Below are positions 7,602-14,982 of a stretch of 21,757 nucleotides of DNA, one piece after another. The position numbers and the translations under genes were made by a program. Position 1 is the first letter of the stretch. The number at the start of each line of letters is the position of its first letter. This DNA is from an uncultured Christensenella sp. (GTDB taxonomy: Bacteria > Bacillota > Clostridia > Christensenellales > UBA1242): the NCBI GenBank assembly GCA_949293925.1, contig CASFFI010000004.1, positions 1-21,757 on the forward strand, read 5' to 3'. Below the pieces are notes generated by a model that saw only the letters and a program-made list of their open reading frames with translations, ran no database searches and was not told the origin of the DNA.

Positions 7602-7629
7602 TTGAAAAATCAAATAAATTTGTTATAAT
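7602..7629 (+). promoter_or_regulatory. promoter of glnS-alaS
   Basis: TTGAAA (7602-7607), a 16-nt spacer, TATAAT (7624-7629). An AAGGAG box at 7638-7643 precedes the ATG by 7 nt. The predicted leader is only about 15 nt, so no T-box riboswitch can be present. Confidence 0.65.
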
Positions 7630-7650
7630 ATACTTTTAAGGAGTTTTTAT

Positions 7651-9273
7651 ATGAATATCGTACCTAGCAACTATATTGAACAAGAAATTGTTGAAGATAT
7701 AAAAAACAAAAATTTAAAAAAAATTATTACAAGATTTCCACCTGAACCAAATGGTTTTTTGCATATAGGTCACTGCAAGGCTCTTTGTATTGATTTTACT
7801 ACTGCTGAAAAGTTTGGTGGTTACACTAATTTGCGTTTTGATGATACTAATCCTGCCAAAGAAGATGTATTATATGAACGCTCTATAATTGAAGATATTA
7901 AATGGCTTGGATTCAAATATAAAAAGATTTATTATGCATCTGATTATTATGATTATTTATACGATTGTGCTGTTGACCTAATAAAGCAAGGAAAAGCGTA
8001 TGTTTGCGATTTGTCTAAAGAAGAAATAAATAAAACAAGAGGCACATTAACTGAACATGGAACAAACAGTCCATACAGAAATAGAACGATAGAAGAAAAT
8101 TTAAAACTTTTTGCTGAAATGAAAGAAGGCAAATTTGAAGATGGTAGCAAAACACTTCGTGCAAAAATAGATATGTCATCACCTAACATAAATTTTAGAG
8201 ACCCTGTTATATATCGAATAATGAGAGTGTCTCATTATAGGCAAGGTAACAAGTGGTGTATATATCCTATGTACGATTTTGCTCACCCTCTATCAGACGC
8301 AAAAGAAAATATAACACATAGTTTATGTTCGCTTGAATATGAAGACCATAGACCTCTTTACGATTGGTTTATCAACAATGTATCAATAGTTAGTTCTAAA
8401 CCTAGACAAATAGAGTTCGCTAGACTTAACCTTGAAGGAACAATAATGAGTAAGCGATATTTAAAAATGTTAGTAGATTTAGGTTATGTTGATGGCTGGG
8501 ACGACCCAAGAATGCCTACAATTTCTGCTCTTAGAAGAAAAGGTTATACACCAGAAAGTATAAAAGAGTTCTGTAACAGAATTGGCGTTAGTAAGTCAAA
8601 TAGCATTGTTAAACCGCACATTTTGGAAGCCTGTGTTAGAGATAACTTAAATGCTATAGCAACAAGAGTTATGGCAGTTATCAACCCATTAAAAGTTAAT
8701 ATAACAAATTATAATAAAATTAGCGAAAAAATTCAGATTTCAAACAATCCTACAATAAAAAATAGCAAAAAGCATACAGCAATTTTTTCAAACGAATTAT
8801 ATATTGAAAGTGAAGACTTTATGGAAGCACCAGTACCAAAATTCCACAGGCTTACATTAGGTGGTGTCGTAAGACTTATGGGTGCATACATTATCCGTTG
8901 TGATGAGATTGTTAAAGATGAATTGGGAAATATTGACCATTTAAATTGTAGCATAGTTTATGATGCAGAAAATCTTGGCATAAAAGCAAAAGGCACAATT
9001 CATTGGCTATCAAGAAATCATTGTAAACAAATTGAAACTAGACATTATTCAAATATACTAAAAGATGGTGAAGTTTTTGATAAAGATAATCTTGAAAAAG
9101 TTATTAATCCAAATTCACTATTAAAACATAATGGATATATAGAAGATTATGCTTTAACACTACCAAATAAACAATTGCAATTTGTAAGATTAGGCTATTA
9201 TTTCCTAGACAAAAATAGCACAAAAGATAATTTAATTTACAATGAAATTGTAAGTTTGAAGGATTCAAAATAA
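7651..9273 (+). CDS. glnS: glutaminyl-tRNA synthetase
   Basis: Class I synthetase charging tRNA-Gln with glutamine, 540 aa, close to the usual length (about 550). Seen: PEPNGFLHIGH with the HIGH motif at 38-41, RFDDTNP at 62-68, and the KMSKS counterpart MSKR at 266-269. The tail after about residue 330 is the two-barrel anticodon-binding region typical of GlnRS. GlnRS is not universal in Firmicutes, many of which make Gln-tRNA through GatCAB. A separate gltX is present in this window, so tRNA-Gln is probably charged directly here. Ten bases separate it from alaS, with an AAAGGA box, so the two are likely one operon. Confidence 0.96.
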   Translation: MNIVPSNYIEQEIVEDIKNKNLKKIITRFPPEPNGFLHIGHCKALCIDFTTAEKFGGYTNLRFDDTNPAKEDVLYERSIIEDIKWLGFKYKKIYYASDYYDYLYDCAVDLIKQGKAYVCDLSKEEINKTRGTLTEHGTNSPYRNRTIEENLKLFAEMKEGKFEDGSKTLRAKIDMSSPNINFRDPVIYRIMRVSHYRQGNKWCIYPMYDFAHPLSDAKENITHSLCSLEYEDHRPLYDWFINNVSIVSSKPRQIEFARLNLEGTIMSKRYLKMLVDLGYVDGWDDPRMPTISALRRKGYTPESIKEFCNRIGVSKSNSIVKPHILEACVRDNLNAIATRVMAVINPLKVNITNYNKISEKIQISNNPTIKNSKKHTAIFSNELYIESEDFMEAPVPKFHRLTLGGVVRLMGAYIIRCDEIVKDELGNIDHLNCSIVYDAENLGIKAKGTIHWLSRNHCKQIETRHYSNILKDGEVFDKDNLEKVINPNSLLKHNGYIEDYALTLPNKQLQFVRLGYYFLDKNSTKDNLIYNEIVSLKDSK

Positions 9274-9283
9274 AAGGATAAAT

Positions 9284-11101
9284 ATGGAACAACTAACTAG
9301 AAAAGATTTAATAGAAAAATGGAGAAATTTTTATCTATCAAAAGGTCATAAAGAAATTCCTTCTGCCTCAGTTATACCAGAAAATGACCCAAGCGTTTTG
9401 TTTAACACTGCAGGAATGCAACCATTAGTACCATATCTTTTAGGTAAATCTCACCCTTTAGGGAAAAGACTATTTAATGTTCAAAAATGCATAAGAACGA
9501 ATGATATTGATGAAGTTGGCGATTATTGTCATCACACCTTCTTTGAAATGCTTGGAAATTGGAGTTTGGGTGATTATTTTAAAGATGAAGCAGTGGCTTG
9601 GAGTTATGAAATGCTAACAAAAGTTTTAAACATTCCAAAAGATAGGTTAGCATTTACAGTCTTTAAAGGAAATGAGCAAGTAAAAGCAGATGAATATACT
9701 GCAAAATTATGGATAAAACAAGGGGTAGATAAAGATAGAATTGCATATTTACCCGCTGAAGATAATTGGTGGCCTAGCATGGATTTAACAGGTCCTTGTG
9801 GAAGCGATACTGAAATGTTTTATTGGACTGACAACAATAATAAAGCTCCTAAAAAATTTAATCCAGAAGATAAAAGATGGATGGAAATTTGGAATAATGT
9901 TTTTATGGAATTTAACCATACTACAGATGGTAAATTTGAACCATTAAAACAAAAAAATATTGACACCGGTATGGGATTAGAACGAACAATAGCAGTACTT
10001 AATAGCTATGATGATAATTACTTAACAGATATTTGGCGTCCTATTATAAAATTAATTGAAAACTTAACAGGTAAATCATATAACGACTTTAAAAAAGAGA
10101 TGAGAATTATTGCTGACCATATTAGAACAGCAACATTTATATTAGGCGATGAGCACTCTACACTTCCTAGCAATACAGGGGCTGGTTATATTTTAAGAAG
10201 ATTAATAAGGCGAGCTATTCGAACAAGTAAAACTATAAATCTACCTAAAGGAAGTTTATCAAAAATTGCTTTAGAGTATGTCTCTGAATATAAAAGCGAT
10301 TATCCAGAATTAGAAAGAAATAAAGATATAATTGTAAAAGAACTTAATAATGAAGAAGAAAAGTTCTCAAAAACTTTAGAAGATGGGACAAAGGAATTTG
10401 AAAAGGTTATAAATTCTATTATTAGAAAAAGAGAATTTATGCAAAAACAAAATCCAAACGCTATTGTAGAAAATATAATTTCTGGTAAGCAAGCATTTAG
10501 ACTATATGATACATTTGGTTTCCCTATTGAAATGACAATTGAAATGGCAAAAGAACGCGGTTTTAATGTAGATAAAAATGGTTTTGATAACTCTTACAAA
10601 GAACACCAAGAACTTGCAAGAACTACCTCTGCTGGTATGTTTAAAGGTGGTCTTGCAGATACAAGTGAACAAACAACTCGTTTACACACTGCCGTACACT
10701 TAATGTTAGGTGCTTTAAGGAAAGTATTGGGAGAAAATGTTCATCAAAAGGGTTCAAATATTACAAGTGAACGTGCTAGATTTGATTTTTCATTTGATAG
10801 AAAATTGACAGATGAAGAAATTAAACAAGTAGAAGACATTGTAAATGAAGCAATCAAAAAAGGTATAGATGTACAGTGTTCAGAAATGACTTTAGAAGAA
10901 GCAAAAAATAGTGGTGCTTTAGGTGAATTTGAAAATAAATATGGTGAAAAAGTAACCGTTTATAATATTCCTGGATATTCAAAAGAAATATGTGGTGGTC
11001 CACACGCAAAAAATACTGCTGAACTCAAAAATTTCAAAATAATAAAACAAGAGGCTTCGTCTGCTGGTGTTAGAAGAATTAAGGCAATAATAAATTTTTA
11101 A
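9284..11101 (+). CDS. alaS: alanyl-tRNA synthetase, short form lacking the C-Ala domain
   Basis: Class II synthetase charging tRNA-Ala and clearing mischarged tRNA. Seen: an N-terminal core with RTNDIDEVGDYCHHTFFEMLGN at 71-92, motif 3 DTGMGLER at 227-234, NTGAGYILRRLIRRA at 297-311, then an editing core with His468-His472 (HTAVH) and Cys570-His574 (CGGPH). The spacing of 102 residues between the first His and the Cys fits the normal editing site. The protein has only 605 aa against about 870 for the usual enzyme. It ends 30 residues after the editing Cys, so the oligomerisation/C-Ala domain is absent, and the segment before the editing core appears about 90 residues shorter than usual. Short AlaRS of this kind are, as I recall, frequent in reduced lineages. 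It is the second gene after glnS. Confidence 0.92.
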   Translation: MEQLTRKDLIEKWRNFYLSKGHKEIPSASVIPENDPSVLFNTAGMQPLVPYLLGKSHPLGKRLFNVQKCIRTNDIDEVGDYCHHTFFEMLGNWSLGDYFKDEAVAWSYEMLTKVLNIPKDRLAFTVFKGNEQVKADEYTAKLWIKQGVDKDRIAYLPAEDNWWPSMDLTGPCGSDTEMFYWTDNNNKAPKKFNPEDKRWMEIWNNVFMEFNHTTDGKFEPLKQKNIDTGMGLERTIAVLNSYDDNYLTDIWRPIIKLIENLTGKSYNDFKKEMRIIADHIRTATFILGDEHSTLPSNTGAGYILRRLIRRAIRTSKTINLPKGSLSKIALEYVSEYKSDYPELERNKDIIVKELNNEEEKFSKTLEDGTKEFEKVINSIIRKREFMQKQNPNAIVENIISGKQAFRLYDTFGFPIEMTIEMAKERGFNVDKNGFDNSYKEHQELARTTSAGMFKGGLADTSEQTTRLHTAVHLMLGALRKVLGENVHQKGSNITSERARFDFSFDRKLTDEEIKQVEDIVNEAIKKGIDVQCSEMTLEEAKNSGALGEFENKYGEKVTVYNIPGYSKEICGGPHAKNTAELKNFKIIKQEASSAGVRRIKAIINF

Positions 11102-11287
11102 TTTTCTAATATAAACACATTTTGTTACAAATAAGTTAAAATTTTATTACATTATAAATAATAAAAAATGTAAAAAATAGAATTACAAAATCTAATTTAC
11201 GAAATAAAAAAATATATGTATTTATAGATTTAGTTTTAACACTATAAAATCAACAATAAATTTAATAAAATATAAAAAAATTAAATA

Positions 11288-11318
11288 AAAGGAATATAAG
11301 TTAAATATTCCTTTTTTT
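11288..11318. terminator. terminator between alaS and the deacetylase gene
   Basis: 10-bp stem AAAGGAATAT/ATATTCCTTT (11288-11297 with 11305-11314), 7-nt loop. T run at 11312-11318 on the plus strand. On the minus strand the stem is followed by TTTATTTAA and more T, so it may also end the convergent deacetylase gene, whose stop is 21 bp away. Confidence 0.75.
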
Positions 11319-11338
11319 GTAATAAGTATAAGTTTAAG

Positions 11339-12043
11339 TTATGCAATAGTGTTACTTACAGTTGTGGGATTATAACCATTATTTATCGCATAGGCTAAAA
11401 TATTTGCAAGAGCTTTTAAAGTATTTTCAGTAGGGTGCATAAGAATTAGGTCTCCGTTTGACAAATTTTCTGTCGCACGCTTATAAATTAAATCACTATC
11501 TTTATCTCTCCAATCAATAGTGTCATGTGTCCACATTATTGTACGATATCCTAAATCTGTTGCACACTGTACTGTGATATCAGAATAAGCACCAGATGGC
11601 GGAGCAAAAAGATTCATTTCTACTGAAATATTTTTTAATATTAACTCGTGATTATTTCTAATTTCATCATAATTTTGTTCATAGTTTAACTTATCTTGGT
11701 CTCTATGGTTAAAACCGTGATTTGCAATTTCGTGTCCTCTGTTTTTTATATCTTTTAATAATTCAATGTTTTTACTAGCCCAAACACCACCTACAAAAAA
11801 GGTAGTTTTGACGCTATAAGCATCAAAAACATCTAGCATATCCACTAAATATTCGCTCCCCCAATAAACATTAATCATAAAACTAACATTATTATTGTTT
11901 TCGTTTCCACGATATATAACATTAGGATTTGCTTTTACTTCGCTTGTCCCAAAATTAAATGGAATTGATACTCCTGCTACTATTAAAATAACTGCCACAA
12001 TCACTATATTTGAAATAATATTTATTTTTTTTCTTGAAACCAT
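11339..12043 (-). CDS. membrane-anchored polysaccharide deacetylase-like protein (NodB fold), altered metal site
   Basis: A 234-aa protein with one N-terminal membrane anchor (about residues 8-28) and an extracellular NodB-homology domain (carbohydrate esterase family 4), whose active members remove N-acetyl groups from peptidoglycan or other glycans. Seen: TTFFVGGVWASKN at 80-92, the HxxxH metal motif NHGFNH (His109, His113), FAPPSGAYS at 146-154, DTIDWRD at 174-180 and LILMHPT at 199-205. Motif 1, normally TFDDG with the catalytic and metal Asp, reads MINVYWG at 56-62. A Clostridia subgroup related to PdaB-like sporulation deacetylases has this MINVYWG form, so it is probably a variant family and not decay. 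Activity is uncertain. There is no ribosome binding site; see its promoter. Confidence 0.85.
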   Translation of the reverse strand: MVSRKKINIISNIVIVAVILIVAGVSIPFNFGTSEVKANPNVIYRGNENNNNVSFMINVYWGSEYLVDMLDVFDAYSVKTTFFVGGVWASKNIELLKDIKNRGHEIANHGFNHRDQDKLNYEQNYDEIRNNHELILKNISVEMNLFAPPSGAYSDITVQCATDLGYRTIMWTHDTIDWRDKDSDLIYKRATENLSNGDLILMHPTENTLKALANILAYAINNGYNPTTVSNTIA

Positions 12044-12048
12044 AGACT

Positions 12049-12078
12049 ATTATATTTTCTAAAATATAAAATATTCAA
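12049..12078 (-). promoter_or_regulatory. promoter of the deacetylase gene, predicted leaderless
   Basis: On the minus strand TTGAAT (12078-12073), an 18-nt spacer and TATAAT (12054-12049). The ATG follows after only 5 nt and there is no Shine-Dalgarno sequence. Confidence 0.55.
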
Positions 12079-12093
12079 AATATGTTTAAAGTA

Positions 12094-12120
12094 TTGACAA
12101 AGTATAAAATATATGATAAT
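12094..12120 (+). promoter_or_regulatory. promoter of rpsF-ssb-rpsR
   Basis: A consensus TTGACA at 12094-12099 with a -10 in TATGATAAT; the best hexamer GATAAT (12115-12120) is 15 nt away, shorter than ideal. It is divergent from the deacetylase promoter. Confidence 0.5.
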
Positions 12121-12127
12121 TTTTTAG

Positions 12128-12167
12128 TGCATTATTCTAATGCATCCTTGTCTAGTATAAACTAGAC
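12128..12167 (+). promoter_or_regulatory. two-hairpin leader of the rpsF operon
   Basis: Two adjacent perfect stem-loops. The first is TGCATTA/TAATGCA (12128-12134 with 12138-12144, loop TTC). The second is GTCTAGT/ACTAGAC (12150-12156 with 12161-12167, loop ATAA). They occupy most of the roughly 65-nt leader before the AAAAGGAGGT box. rpsF leaders in many bacteria bind the S6:S18 complex for feedback control; I do not see the CCG signature expected of that element, so this assignment is only a possibility. Confidence 0.5.
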
Positions 12168-12191
12168 CTAATGTCCAAAAGGAGGTAAAAT

Positions 12192-12473
12192 ATGAAAAAG
12201 TATGAACTTATGTATATTCTTCCAAGTGCTACTTCTGATGAATTCAAAGATGATATGATGGCAAAAGTAAATGCACTTATTGAAAAGAATAACGGTGTTA
12301 TCGAACAGATTGAAAAACTTGGTAACAAAAAGTTAGCTTACGAAATTGAAAAGAAAAAAGAAGGATTTTATGTTCTTGTCAACTTTTCAATTGAACCAAA
12401 ATTTGTTAATCAAATAACATCTGTACTTGCTATTACTGATAATGTTCTACGATATATTGTAGTAAATATCTAG
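12192..12473 (+). CDS. rpsF: 30S ribosomal protein S6
   Basis: A 93-aa protein of normal length for S6, which binds 16S rRNA in the platform of the small subunit together with S18. Seen: the N-terminal KKYELMYILPS strand, the KLGNKKLAYEIEKKKEGFYVLVNF block (about 42-65) and the NVLRYIVV end typical of S6. A strong AAAAGGAGGT box precedes the ATG. First gene of the conserved rpsF-ssb-rpsR operon; the gap to ssb is 16 bp. Confidence 0.97.
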   Translation: MKKYELMYILPSATSDEFKDDMMAKVNALIEKNNGVIEQIEKLGNKKLAYEIEKKKEGFYVLVNFSIEPKFVNQITSVLAITDNVLRYIVVNI

Positions 12474-12489
12474 TTTAAAGGAGAATTTT

Positions 12490-12897
12490 ATGAACAGAGT
12501 ATTTTTAATAGGTAACTTAACAAGGGACCCTGAACTTTCTACAACTAGTAACGGACTTTCAGTATGTCGTTTATCTTTAGCTGTTTCTAGAAGATATTCA
12601 GGACAAGATGGCAACAGAGAAACAGATTTCTTTAATATTACTGTTTGGAGAGCTGCTGCTGAAAATTGTGCTAAATTCTTAAAAAAGGGTAGCAAGGTTG
12701 CTGTAGCAGGGTCATTACAAAATAGAACTTACGATGCTAATGACGGAACAAAAAGAACTGTAACCGACATTGTTGCAGACGAAGTTGAATTTTTAAGTTC
12801 AAAGAATGACAATAGTTTAACTCAACAAGAAGCAAGTGAAAATAGTAAACCTGTTGGTGACTTGCAACCAGTTGATGATGACACATTGCCTTTCTAA
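12490..12897 (+). CDS. ssb: single-stranded DNA-binding protein
   Basis: A 135-aa SSB that coats single-stranded DNA during replication, repair and recombination. Seen: an OB-fold domain at about 1-105 (MNRVFLIGNLTRDPEL, then FFNITVWRAAAENCAKFLKKGSKVAVAG), a short disordered linker (about 106-128) and the acidic tip DDDTLPF, the docking site for repair and replication partners. The linker is shorter than in many SSBs. AAAGGAG box before the ATG; it sits between rpsF and rpsR. Confidence 0.97.
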   Translation: MNRVFLIGNLTRDPELSTTSNGLSVCRLSLAVSRRYSGQDGNRETDFFNITVWRAAAENCAKFLKKGSKVAVAGSLQNRTYDANDGTKRTVTDIVADEVEFLSSKNDNSLTQQEASENSKPVGDLQPVDDDTLPF

Positions 12898-12914
12898 TAT
12901 AAAAAGGAGAATAT

Positions 12915-13217
12915 ATGGAAGAAGAAGTTAAAACAGTTGAAGCAACTGAAGTGGCTGAAACTAAAAAAGACGCTCCAGTTGATAAGAAAAAATATTTTAA
13001 ACACAAACAAAAAAGAAAAGTTTGTATTTTCTGTGAAGATAAAAACAATGCACACATTGATTACAAAGATGTTGCAAAGTTAAAGAAATTTGTAACAGAA
13101 AAAGGAAAGATTATACCTAGAAGACAAACTGGTACTTGTGCAAAACACCAAAGAGAACTTACAACTGCTATTAAAAGAGCAAGAAACGTTGCACTTTTAC
13201 CATTTAAAGGTGAATAA
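12915..13217 (+). CDS. rpsR: 30S ribosomal protein S18, with acidic N-terminal extension
   Basis: S18 pairs with S6 on the small subunit. The core begins at about residue 33 (RKVCIFCEDK) and includes IIPRRQTGTCAKHQRELTTAIKRARNVALLPF at 67-97. Cys37, Cys40, Cys75 and His78 suggest the zinc-binding form of S18. The total is 100 aa against about 75-80 usually; the extra N-terminal 25 residues are mainly acidic (Glu, Val, Ala, Lys). The ATG is well placed after an AAGGAG box and no later ATG precedes the core, so the extension appears real. Last gene of the operon; a strong terminator follows at once. Confidence 0.97.
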   Translation: MEEEVKTVEATEVAETKKDAPVDKKKYFKHKQKRKVCIFCEDKNNAHIDYKDVAKLKKFVTEKGKIIPRRQTGTCAKHQRELTTAIKRARNVALLPFKGE

Positions 13218-13242
13218 AAATACGGTCGTTTGACCGTATTTT
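13217..13242. terminator. strong bidirectional terminator between rpsR and gltX
   Basis: Perfect 11-bp stem AAAATACGGTC/GACCGTATTTT (13217-13227 with 13232-13242), loop GTTT, with T runs on both strands. It lies between the two stop codons of the convergent genes. Confidence 0.9.
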
Positions 13243-14892
13243 TTATTTTGTAAAATCTATAAAATTCATAATTCTTTGTTTGCTTTCTTTTTCGCCTAGA
13301 ATTTTCATAATTGCATATAGTTGTGGTGAATTTTTATGTCCGGTAATTGCTAATCGTACAAACTCACAAGCTTTTGCTACATTTCCTTTATACTTTTCAG
13401 GATTTTGTTTATATGCTTTGTTGTCTGTAGCGTATCCTAATTTTTCCGCTAACATTTTTACTGAATTAAACCAATCTTCATTACTTGTAGGAATTTTAAA
13501 ATCTATTAAATAATTTGTTACAAATTCGTTTGCTTTTGATTTTTCATCATTTGATATTTCATATTTTTGGGGACTAGTAAACATATAATCAAAATATTCT
13601 TTCATCATTGAATAATTGTAAATATCTTTACGAGGCTTATCAACCCCAACTCTATCCATCTTGCAAACACTTATAAATTTTTCTTTATCTTTTATTAATT
13701 TTTCGGCGAGTTCAAAATCATATTTTTTAGCATAATTCAACCAATTTATATATAATTCAACATCATTCATTTTTGCTATAATATTTTTTGATATGTCATT
13801 CAATTTCACCAAATCAAATATAGGGGACACTGCCGTAATATCATTTATTCCAAATTTAAATTCAGACCAAGGTAAATTAGGATTATCTTTTCTCCATTTT
13901 TCAAATCCAGAATTAATAATATTTAATAAATATTCAAGAACACTTTCAACTGGGTAACCCTTTTCAAAATAGTATAACATATTTGCTTCAGGGTCGTAAC
14001 GCTTTGATATTTTTCTTTTTTTACCATTGTTATCAATTTTGCAGATAAGTGGATTATGGCAATATTTAATAGGTGTAAATCCTAAAGCGTCAAAAAGTTC
14101 CAAATGTGCAGGCGTTGAAGAAATATACTCTTCTCCTCTTACTGCAATAGTTGTTCCCATTAATGTATCATCAATTGCGTGAGCAAAAGCATAAGGTGGA
14201 ACACCATCACTTTTTATAATAACAAAATCTTTTGCATTTGCCTTTGCTTCAAGTTCGCCTTTTATCAAATCATAAAATTTAATTCTTTCTGTTCCGATGT
14301 TTTTAGTTTTCAATCTTATTGCAAAACTATCCCCTGCGTCTAAATGCTTTTTTACTTCTTCAAAGGTTAAATTTCTACAAGGGTCGTATTCTTTTTCATC
14401 ATCGGATAAAAATTTTGTTTCTCTTTGTTTTAATACATCTGCTTTACCCTCTGTTTTTTTGCAAAAACAAGGAAATGCTTTACCTTCTTCTACCAACTTC
14501 TTGGCAAACGCTTTATAAATATCTAACCTTTGACTTTGAACATAAGGACCATAATTTCCTATATCTACACCATCTAAAGTTTGATATTCGTCAAACTTGA
14601 TTCCAAATTTATCTAAAACCTCATAAATCACAGCTTTTGCTTCGTCGATTTTTCTTTTTTCATCAGTGTCTTCAATTCTTAAAAATAATATTCCATTAGT
14701 GTTTTTTGCTAAATTGAAACTAATAAATGCTTGAAAAAAGTTTCCAATATGCATAAAGCCTGTTGGACTTGGAGCAAATCTAGTAACAACCGCATTAGGT
14801 GCTAATTGTCTAGATTTATATTTATTTATATAATATTCTGCACTGTGTAACAAATTAGGAAACAAAATGTCTGCCATTTCTTTATAATGCAT
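13243..14892 (-). CDS. gltX: glutamyl-tRNA synthetase
   Basis: Class I synthetase charging tRNA-Glu, 549 aa, longer than the common 470-490 form because of an N-terminal extension of about 35 residues. Seen: RFAPSPTGFMHIGN with the HIGH counterpart HIGN at 48-51, FLRIEDTDEKR near 67, and KISKR (KMSKS loop) at 294-298. The C-terminal half is the helical anticodon-binding domain. I chose the ATG at 14892, 10 codons inside the longest open frame, because AAAAGGAG lies 4 nt before it and the earlier ATG would cover the leader hairpin. With glnS also present it need not charge tRNA-Gln. It faces rpsR and is transcribed from its own promoter, possibly also with the upstream pair. Confidence 0.95.
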   Translation of the reverse strand: MHYKEMADILFPNLLHSAEYYINKYKSRQLAPNAVVTRFAPSPTGFMHIGNFFQAFISFNLAKNTNGILFLRIEDTDEKRKIDEAKAVIYEVLDKFGIKFDEYQTLDGVDIGNYGPYVQSQRLDIYKAFAKKLVEEGKAFPCFCKKTEGKADVLKQRETKFLSDDEKEYDPCRNLTFEEVKKHLDAGDSFAIRLKTKNIGTERIKFYDLIKGELEAKANAKDFVIIKSDGVPPYAFAHAIDDTLMGTTIAVRGEEYISSTPAHLELFDALGFTPIKYCHNPLICKIDNNGKKRKISKRYDPEANMLYYFEKGYPVESVLEYLLNIINSGFEKWRKDNPNLPWSEFKFGINDITAVSPIFDLVKLNDISKNIIAKMNDVELYINWLNYAKKYDFELAEKLIKDKEKFISVCKMDRVGVDKPRKDIYNYSMMKEYFDYMFTSPQKYEISNDEKSKANEFVTNYLIDFKIPTSNEDWFNSVKMLAEKLGYATDNKAYKQNPEKYKGNVAKACEFVRLAITGHKNSPQLYAIMKILGEKESKQRIMNFIDFTK

Positions 14893-14902
14893 ACTACTCC
14901 TT

Positions 14903-14943
14903 TTAAAAAGAATTAGCCACATCGTAAACTGATGCGACTAATT
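14903..14943 (-). terminator. terminator-like hairpin in the gltX leader
   Basis: 13-bp stem with two G-U pairs (14911-14923 with 14931-14943), 7-nt loop, followed on the minus strand by TTCTTTTT and, right after, the gltX ribosome binding site. It could end transcripts of the upstream lipoprotein gene. It is also downstream of the predicted gltX promoter, so it could attenuate gltX. Confidence 0.6.
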
Positions 14944-14954
14944 ATCGCTAATAT

Positions 14955-14982
14955 ATTATAACACATATAAATAGTTTTGCAA
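14955..14982 (-). promoter_or_regulatory. promoter of gltX, inside the end of the upstream gene
   Basis: On the minus strand TTGCAA (14982-14977), a 16-nt spacer, TATAAT (14960-14955). It overlaps the last codons and stop of the lipoprotein gene. Predicted start near 14948, immediately before the hairpin. Confidence 0.5.

Noticed and set aside
7541..7650. T-box riboswitch upstream of glnS
   Set aside because: The predicted leader is only about 15 nt and no T-box core sequence or stem I structure is visible. The same holds for alaS (10-bp gap) and gltX (about 55-nt leader).
12737..13057. 106-aa open frame antisense to ssb/rpsR
   Set aside because: It lies wholly opposite two well-supported genes and has no ribosome binding site or recognisable domain.
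14892..14922. Longer gltX start 10 codons upstream
   Set aside because: It has no ribosome binding site and would place the leader hairpin and AAAAGGAG box inside the coding region.
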